DNA of 64,000 nucleotides from assembly GCA_038373885.1 (NCBI GenBank), contig JAWZYV010012242.1, forward strand, positions 1 to 64,000, written 5' to 3'. The translations under genes were made by a program, and so were the position numbers. The notes below the pieces were generated by a model that searched no databases, had not been told where the DNA came from, and saw only the letters and a list, made by a program, of their open reading frames with translations. Below, one piece after another: positions 56,140 through 64,000 of the stretch. Source of the DNA: Cheiracanthium punctorium (Eukaryota; Arthropoda; Arachnida; Araneae; Cheiracanthiidae). How positions within the stretch are numbered: position 1 is the stretch's first letter; each line of letters begins with the position of its first letter.

Positions 56140-58454
56140 CAGTAAAATGGCTAAACTTTAGAATCAAGGCATCATTCATACTTCAGTTAAGGTATTCTGA
56201 TATAGTCAATTAAGTAAAATCGTACATTCGCACACCCCTTGGGCCGGTCCTCATCAGTCGCTATTTGCAAAAAAGCTATAGACTTCATTCAACATTTTTT
56301 TTCATTCAAGAAATACGAAAACGAATTTCAATGGATTACAATCTTTGGAAGGATAATAATTTAATTCATCCACAACTTAAATGATGAAACATTACATTTA
56401 AAATTCCACAAAAATGTTATTTTTAAAAAAAATTCTACAAATAATGTTAAACTGAAACTCGTTTCGAAATGTTTTCAAATACTTTTATTCCGTTTATTTG
56501 ACGACCCGGAGGGTATTTGTTTATGAATTTTTAATGAACTGCCAATCAGCAAAAGTGTCTTATCCCCATTCATTCCCAAGAGATTCCTCAATTAACGGAA
56601 GGTATTAACGATCGCTCCATACCCTGACTGAAGATAATAAATTATAGGATTTAACTGACTGTTTTAATGAAGTTTGCCGAAGTGCAAATGCTATCATTAC
56701 GACTCTCTTTAGAATGAGGGGAAAAAATGACCCAGTCCCAATGTATGAAAAGTAAATATGGGATACAAAACGGCTCTTGCTTTATAACGAAGCAAACTTA
56801 TTTTATATTTTCTTATTTTTCATTTACTTTTATGAATATCAGAATAGACAGATAGGCATTTGCTGAAGACATAGACATTTTTTTGGAATTCAATGAGTTT
56901 ATGAGTCGATCGCGCCCGTTAGGAATACATACGTTTAAAAATTTAAGAATGAAGATATTTAAATGAAGGATGAAAATATTAACAGATTACGAAACATGAA
57001 CATCTATTCAACAGAAGAAAATGGGTACCGCACATCCATAAACACACAAAAAAGGTATCCAATAGTAACACTCTACCAAAAAACCAACGAAGCAACAAAC
57101 AAAACAAAACAAAAACTTTTATTCGGCTACTGTTACTAATCATGTCCCCCTTTTTTTGACCGTGAGTGCTAAAATGAAAGATTTTTCCGTAGTCCATTGG
57201 CTCCCGAGTCACGATTGTGAAAGTGGATAAAAAGGCTCGATTCTCATGTATTTAATTTTTGTTTCATTTCGAAAATTCTTAAGACTAAAGGGGATGAAGA
57301 AAAGTTTTGAACTAGGTACGTGACATAAAGTGAAACGGAAGTTTGAGATTAGGAAATAATTTTGATTGCTTATGGATCTCGCATGTTTAAGACAACGACA
57401 AGGAAGAAGAAAGGATATCAGATCAGACTAAAATGACGTGCATGCTCACAGTAAAACGTGTTATTTTTGTTAAAAATGCATAGTTTATGTAAAGCGTGTC
57501 TTCTCTTTCAATCGAATTCTACTTTCAAAGCATAAAAACCATCGTTTAACGTGTCTTTTCCATTACCTGAGTCACTTTGTAAAATCTATTGGCCAGGCTT
57601 TAATAAATTATAATCATTCTCTCGCAGTTAGAGTATTTGTTTTATCACAATAGAGCTAGCTCGGCCCTACATTATTTTGGCTGAAAAGTGTTTATTGACT
57701 TAAATATTCGTAGTTTGAATGCTACTGTTTTCTATTTTGTTGACTGCATTTGTTGGGCGTTTTTTCTTCATTGAATCAAAGACTACCGTATTGCTACTCT
57801 TTGTTTAATGTTTAAACTGTACGGAAAAAAATGTCTTAAAAATTTCTAGTAAGCAAAAACTTTTTCCCTCATGAAAAAAAGGCTTTTTTGCTTAGAGGAG
57901 CAAAGAGGCAATTTTGGGGGATTACGCTAAAACGGTAACTCGAAATAGAATTCCTGTAGATGTCACGGCCTTACCCACGAATCCTTTTTAAAGCATTTTT
58001 AAAAACTAGTTGTCTGCCAGGGGTCGAAATTCGACCCTAAAGCATTAAGTTTCTTTTAATTTGAGTGTGAATAAAGTTCTGATGTCAAAGAATAGGTCTC
58101 ACCATTCCCTATACACTGGAACCTACTAAAGTGACCTCCTTGGCTAAGAGACTATCTGTCTTGAGTGACCACTTTTGTACAATTTCACTTTACAACCACC
58201 ACACTTTTCTGCGAAGACGGTGTTTTGTAAAAACTCTATCCTATTTTGCTAAATACAAAGGCAGCTCCAGCGAGTGGGTCATAGGGTCATCTCTCTATAC
58301 CGACCTTGGATTTCACCCATTTTGAACAATTCAAGCTAATATAAAAAGCCTAGTGGGCCCCTCCGAAAATTGCACATGGAACTATCTTCGGGTAAAGACC
58401 CATTATGTTTGGAGTTATAAAATCTTTAAAAGTTGAATGATGCAAGTGTTGGCT
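56140..58454. other. AT-rich spacer, nothing firm
   Basis: ACACTGGAACCTACTAAAGT near 58,116 resembles a pogo-like terminus but no partner was found. Several short open frames have no recognisable domain. Confidence 0.5.
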
Positions 58455-58800
58455 CAGGCGTACCACTGACCCTGTATGAAATCTTGCTGCCTCAATAAAT
58501 TTGCCCTTTTTTCGAATGATTGTCCTTGAGATTTATTGACTATCATAGGAAATGGAGGTATATTTGGAAATAGAGTTTTTTGAAAGGATTTGGTAAAATA
58601 GTACCAGAATATTTTCTAAGTGGAATTAAAATTCTTTTATTGCCCGCGGTTCCAGTTCAAACTTCGCAATCAATAGCATTACGGTGCGTATAAACTGGAT
58701 GCGCATTCCTGTTCCATGGACTAATACTTCCTTTGTATTTAAGTTTCTTATTAGTTTAATGATGCAATTTACTAACTTATGTGGTGGCAAACTATGTCAT
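58455..58800 (-). pseudogene. Helitron Rep/helicase, C-terminal helicase fragment
   Basis: Minus-strand reading gives, in order, LPPHKLVNCIIKLIRNLNTK (about 58,785-58,726), VHGTGMRI, then in a shifted frame NKRILIPL, a further shift to MIVNKSQGQSFEK (about 58,545-58,505), and a last echo FIQGQWYA. These correspond to the end of the PIF1-type helicase of Helitron proteins, where the INKSQGQ(S/T)F(E/K) and FxHGQLYVA motifs lie close to the C-terminus and take part in ATP-driven DNA unwinding. Multiple frameshifts and stops show it is dead. No Rep nuclease domain or Helitron 3' hairpin-CTRR end was found nearby. Confidence 0.8.
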
Positions 58801-61800
58801 TTTTTTTAGCCAAGTGCAAATCCCGCCAACTGGTTTTTCTGGGAAACATTTAAAGACTACTTCTGAAACTGTCTTCCCCCCCCAAAAAAGGCGGAAATTT
58901 TAATCCGTATACAAAATAGTATTTAGATACAAAATTAAATAAATACAAAAATATCAATATACTAAGAAGAAATTTGCATGCTTATTTGTTACATGATGGG
59001 GTATTTCTGAAAACGTGTGGAATTGAATAAAAATATTAAATTAAATTAAACGTCCAAAATATGGAAAGGGATAAACAACTATGTACTGGAAATCGATTTA
59101 AGTTTGTAAGAATTTCGTGCAGATCACAATTATTTGGCAATTTTTCACTTGCCCCGGCTAACCGAAAAGAAAAGAAAAAAAAAACCACTCACAGTCAAAG
59201 AATTTAAAAACTCTACTGGATAGTTTTTGATTTCACTGTCATCATAGCAAATTATTTTACCGTAGCTACGGTGATATGTTCTCAATTCATCAGATGCCAA
59301 CATTAATAAAAGTTCAATCATTTTTAGGTTCTATTATAACTGACTTCAATATGTTATCTGAGAGTATGTTTTCGGAAATATTTCCTTATACTTCATTAAT
59401 AATAATAATATTTTCACTCCCTCTTAATTGCTTGAGGCATTTCTTCAATAATATTTTTGGAGAAAATTTGTTTTAGGGCGGCGGGAGGTTATGAAGAAAT
59501 TGTCGAATTGGCGCGTTTCTGTGTAGCGTCTCTTGGATTCCGACCACGCAAGAAGCGTTTTCCGAAACCCTCAAGAGTTCACCCACTTGGCGAAAACGGG
59601 AGCACGCCAACGATGTGGCGGAAGAGAAGAGTTACGCGCGCTTGTAGTCGCTTTAAGGTTGCAGTGTTAGCAAAACCGCCACAAGAATTTATGATGTTAT
59701 AACAGGCGCGCTTTTCTGATGTGTTTAAAGAATGTAATTAGTTTAAAATATTGTTTGAATATGAAATGTATATAATAGTTTTATGCATAAAACTTTTATT
59801 TATAGATAAAATTTAACTTATCTGCTCCTCAATTTTATCCTAAGCACTTTAAAATTAATTGTTTATCGCATCTTCTTTTTCGCGCCATCTACTTTTTTTA
59901 AATATAATTATAACAATAATTTTATTGATCTATTGCTAGCTTTAATTTTACAAGAAACGTTACTAAGCATGTTTCCGATCTATTTAAAGAATGAAATTTG
60001 TTAAATAATAAATGGTAGAGTAAGAAATGTACATAAATGTTTAACAATGTTTAACAAATAATACTTTGAATGTCTCTATTATTTAACCACACTTATGTAA
60101 ATAGATTGAAAGAAGTTACGAAGAATGAGTCATTTGCGGAAAATATAGCCTGCTCAATATTCAAGGCTGGCGTGTGTGTGGGTGGGCTCAAATCGAAGAA
60201 CTCCTGAATACGGCCCTGATTGAAGACACAAAAATTGTCTGTACCATCGTACAGGATGGATTTCCTAATTTGAGCACATAAAGAAAATCAGTTTTCTCCG
60301 GAAATTTGGTAATAAAGAATTTATCTTTCTAAATTTAACCCCTATTATAAAAAATATAGAATGAAATAATAATAATACGAAGAGAAATTATTGGATCAGG
60401 TATGAAATAATTAAGGAAACTTTATACTGTTGAGAATTTTCGGGCGGAACCCGCTGTTCCGGGGTTGAAAAAAGTTTTAAATTCGTATTCTATGCGTCCA
60501 ATAGTTAAATTTTGCATATTGTTGTATCAAAATAGGTTAACTAGAACCGGACATAGGGTTTCCGCATTCGTTTACATAGCGTTTTCTAGAAATCTCGAGA
60601 AACATGGGTCGTAGGCCTTTGCTAACCTCACTTTTGGGGACCTATTTTTGGCGCCCAATTTGGCAATATTTTCACGAAAAAGTCGCCAAGCGTGGCGACA
60701 TTTCGGTCATTGGGCGCGATTTTCCCAGTGGGGCTTGTAAAGCTAGTTTTCCTACATTAACATTACAGGATAGCCTAATATTGCTCTATTACGTAATCAA
60801 AATTCGTGTTTTACGGGAATATTCCGAGAAACAGTTTCTTCCAGAAATTTTGAATAGCTTCTGCTACATCTATAAAAAAGGAGCTGGCTGCCCCTGTCCA
60901 GTCAGTCTTGCTTCTGTTTGTTCAGAGAGCAGATGTCCGTGAGAGCTTAAGGCTTCGTATTGACACTATAGAAGCGGTATTTTCGCTTGTTTTAAAAGCC
61001 TTCCTTTAAAGTGCTGTGTGTCCATTCTTCATTGCTGAGTTTTGAGGGTCTGTTTACGATTTCTCGCGTAAGTTTCCACTGAATTTTTGCCTATGGACGT
61101 GTTTTATTTTGTGTGAGAAATACGGCATGTGTGAACGTTTTTGTACGAATCGGACTGTCATCAGCACGATTATGGCTGAATGGGCTCATGAATTTTGTAC
61201 AGCTGAGTGTTCGACGACGTTCTAGAAGCCATAAAGTTTGTGTTCCATCCTGAGAAGTGGACTCTTTACTACAACTTTCTACAGCTACTGGACTTTAGAA
61301 CGACGAACCCAGGAATCGAGCAATGTTCTGCAACAATGCCTATTCAAATTATAGTGTCAAGTCAATATACGTATCTATTAAAACGTCAACACATTTTAAT
61401 GAAAATTAATAAATACCTTATAAATGTTTAAAAGGCATGTTAAAAAAACATGCCCCATTCTACTTTTTTACGCATTCGAGGATAAAGGGGGTAGAGATTA
61501 TTAAAAATAAAACTAGAGTCAATGTGTTATTGATTAGCTGTGTACTTTGCGACTGTAATACACTAACACAGTCAAAACAACATTTTATATAGACTCGAGA
61601 TTAACGATCTATATATATCTTAAAAAAGCGTATAGGTAAAGTTCGAAAAAGAAAAGAAGTTATAGTTTTGATGACACTGGTACAGGAAAATATAAAAAGA
61701 CGTGATATTTGTACGTGACTTTCTAGTTAGAGCTTTCTACAAACATTTTTACTGAAATTCGCAGAAAACGTAACATTTTTATTATCTCGCGAAGGCAGTT

Positions 61801-62250
61801 TCTGGGAAATATATGTTCAATAAAGAATATGTAATATTTTGTTACAGAATTGACACATTATCTATGTATATAAAATGTACATCATAAATACTTGGAATGA
61901 AAATATATTTTTATGTTTTTTATAAGTTTCATAGTAGATTCGCATTTTGGGATAATGACTTTAACTGGATAGGTACCTCCCCATTTTAGATTGCCAGATT
62001 TTTCAGCTTTCGACATGTTTTTATGAATTTTTAAGAGAAACGTGTTGCAAAATTGAATTCATATTTTTCTATGATTTTAGACTCTTTTAATAAATTAATA
62101 ACGTAGGATTGTAGATGTTATAGCTGCCCTGCAGTATTGAAAAAAACTTATCAGCAAGACTACTGGCTCCATTCAGCTCTTATAAAACCAGGAACGTTTC
62201 TCAGAAATCTTATTCCCATTATGCTTGTTCCTGTAGCGTAATTAAGTATC
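58801..62250. other. Mostly AT-rich; one GC-rich island and one small palindrome
   Basis: At 59,470-59,715 a GC-richer block opens an 81-residue plus frame (PRKKRFPKPSRVHPLGENGS) that I cannot assign. At 60,648-60,719 GGCGCCCAATTTGGC is partly mirrored by GTCATTGGGCGC around an inner GTCGCCAAGCGTGGCGAC hairpin. A 112-residue frame covers it (60,604-60,942) without a recognisable domain. The rest shows nothing. Confidence 0.4.
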
Positions 62251-62252
62251 TA

Positions 62253-62850
62253 CACTACTGGCCAAAAGTATTGCAAGTTTCAGAAATCTAACCCTTTTCA
62301 AGATAAAGCCCCCCCCCTCTCCCGTCAAAATTAAAAATCAATATAATGGATATTTTTAATGTCAACATGTTAAACGAATAACCTAGAAGACAAGATAGCA
62401 TTCAGTTAAAGAAGAAAAATAATTATTTAATTTATTGAAAAAATATATAGGTTTTTATAGAAATCATAATCCATTTTGGCTAGCCGGAATAAAATTAAAT
62501 GAAGTATTAACTTCAAGGTTTTTCTGAAAAAAGAGGATAATCAATCAATGCGATTTAACTCGAGATCCTTTATTATATTGCTGAGCAGTCTTGGCTTAGA
62601 TTACAACAGCCAATCTTTTAGATAGGGAATCCAACATGTTTTACATTTCCTTCGGTGTTTCAGGGTGCCAGCTTAAATAATGGGTTCCTTAAGCTCTCGT
62701 TTTGTTTTTTGGTGATTTTCAGATGTATTCTTTCCAATTATAAGTTCTCAAAAATATTACATATGGCAAATCTCCTGTTCATTTTTTCTGGGCTTATTCT
62801 TGAAATGATGGTTAGATTTCTCAAACTTGCAATACTTTTGACCAGTAGTG
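62253..62850 (-). mobile_element. Tc1-like element, decayed, 598 bp
   Basis: Inverted ends of about 42 bp: CACTACTGGCCAAAAGTATT GCAAGTTT on the left and, inward from the right, CACTACTGGTCAAAAGTATT GCAAGTTT, continuing to AGAAATCTAACC. TA flanks both sides (62,251-62,252; 62,851-62,852). The interior keeps only the 3' end of a transposase gene on the minus strand. Confidence 0.85.
62545..62670 (-). pseudogene. Tc1-like transposase, extreme C-terminus
   Basis: Minus-strand frame WHPETPKEM, stop, NMLDSLSKRLAVVI, stop, AKTAQQYNKGSRVK. The layout matches the C-terminal tail of Tc1-family transposases (a W..l..SMP(R/K)R..avI.akG..t.Y pattern), which lies after the catalytic core. Two in-frame stops; no catalytic residues remain. 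Confidence 0.65.
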
Positions 62851-62852
62851 TA

Positions 62853-63352
62853 ATTTATTAATGATGCATCCTCTAATGGTGGTATTTGAAACTTTTCTTT
62901 TGTTAGTGATCCGTGAAATTTCACAACTCTCTCACGAGTGGTTTCGGCTGCAGGCAGTAGTATCATTTAACTATATGGATACTCCTTATATCTGTCATTG
63001 ACCCATTTAAATGTTGGAACCTTTAGATTCAAGGATTGGAAGCATCTCTAATGATTACAAAACCAAGAAACCAATTAAAAAAATGACTCACTTGCCCGAG
63101 ATCGACATTTTTTTCTTAAATACGAAATGACATAACCATGCGGGTATTACGGAAGGAATTAGAAATAAACATGTTTGTACGAAAATTTCAATAACACCAC
63201 TGTAAAGAAGTTAATGAGTTAGGCTGTTTTAAATTATTAAGACTGCGTTGTGACACATGAAAATCCAGGTTCGATACACTTAGTTGCAATATAATAAAAC
63301 GACGTTCAATACTTGAAACTATTTTATTAAAAAGGTACTATTGAAATATAAA

Positions 63353-63384
<32 letters not shown>

Positions 63385-64000
63385 ACTGCCGAAGCAAGTA
63401 ACGGATGGTGGTGGGTAGCGAAATAAAAAATACGTCCTATATAGACAGTGAAATGAAGGTGGAATGACTTAAAAAGGACGCCAGCACAGAATGACACATG
63501 GGCGAGAACAAATACCTGGCTGAGATCCATAAAGCCCATTCCAGAGCAACCCTAACAGTTCATCCAATAACATTAAAAGGACGTCATCGCGAGCCAATCC
63601 TTTTAAAGAGGTCGCAGGGCAACAAAAATATAACTTACGCCAGCAGGATGCCAAGAGGGGAATCAAAAAGGCCATTGATTTTGCAAACGGACGCATATAA
63701 TCTATTTTTAGCCCAACGACGCTACAATGTCTGAAGAAGAGACCCATAAACAAATAAGAATAATGCATACGGGAAAAGCGAATCTACAGATTTAAAAGCC
63801 GACATGGCAGAAAAATGAAAACAGAAGTGATTTAAAATACATGATTTTGGATAGATTACATTAAAGAAAGCCAAATTAAATGATTATTAAAATTAAATAT
63901 GGGATCTCCATCACAACCACTACGAAGGCTAGTTTTTAATTTTAGTAGGAGTATTATTTTTCCAGAAATCTCCTTTCCTATGGATTGGATTTTCACGGCT
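62853..64000. other. Spacer, nothing recognised
   Basis: A lone B-box-like string CCAGGTTCGATACAC lies near 63,266 without T-stem or A box. A 78-residue frame (63,498-63,734) and its opposite-strand partner match nothing I know. Confidence 0.45.

Noticed and set aside
58110..58140. pogo-like terminus ACACTGGAACCTACTAAAGT
   Set aside because: No inverted partner found on either side.
60604..60942. 112-residue plus-strand frame
   Set aside because: It crosses a palindromic repeat, lacks a known domain, and shows no splice-site or codon-use support.
63240..63285. Possible tRNA relic with AGGTTCGATAC
   Set aside because: Only the loop half of a B box; no stem, no A box, wrong context.

Overview
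This 64-kb window looks like gene-poor, repeat-rich animal (metazoan) nuclear DNA. It is AT-rich with long homopolymer and dinucleotide tracts, and I found no bacterial operons, ribosomal RNA genes or convincing host protein-coding exons. Every recognisable coding trace comes from a transposable element: Jockey-like LINEs, Tc1/mariner relatives and a Helitron. An arthropod, perhaps an arachnid, fits the element mix, but that is inference.

Layout. 0.6-2.9 kb: a dispersed repeat, then a decayed minus-strand Jockey-type ORF1 with a PRE_C2HC-like region and CCHC zinc knuckles. 7.4-13.1 kb: a degenerate satellite of about 170-190 bp, interrupted by a 5'-truncated Jockey-like reverse transcriptase with a perfect 15-bp target duplication. 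A later 1.93-kb tandem duplication made a second partial copy of that LINE. 14-26.7 kb: a series of short class II elements (a 109-bp hairpin, a pogo/Tigger-like MITE, a TTAA-flanked MITE, an ATA-flanked MITE, two foldback hairpins, a mariner-related element with a transposase C-terminus, a hAT-type MITE) plus a tRNA-derived SINE-like piece and a degenerate tandem repeat.

The dominant feature is a roughly 21.7-kb array (28.46-50.11 kb), with decayed modules continuing to about 52.5 kb. It contains several dozen copies of the RNA polymerase III internal B box (GGTTCGATTCC), mostly inside a perfect tRNA T-arm geometry (5-bp stem, 7-nt loop TTCGATT) and often spaced exactly 38 bp apart. The cassettes sit in a mosaic of longer modules. 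Some modules, read on the minus strand, place an A-box-like segment 52-55 bp before the B box, as in a class II (Leu/Ser-type) tRNA. I read this as a tRNA-derived satellite with higher-order structure. It is the best candidate here for something undescribed.

53.7-64 kb: a dispersed repeat tail, (TA)n tracts, a mariner deleted for its catalytic core, an 842-bp TIR element inside (AT)n, a Helitron helicase fragment with its C-terminal motifs, and a decayed Tc1-like element. The rest is AT-rich sequence in which I see nothing. The many short minus-strand reading frames across 29-53 kb (with peptides such as GNRTH, ESNP, GIEPT) are translations of the T-arm palindrome, not genes.
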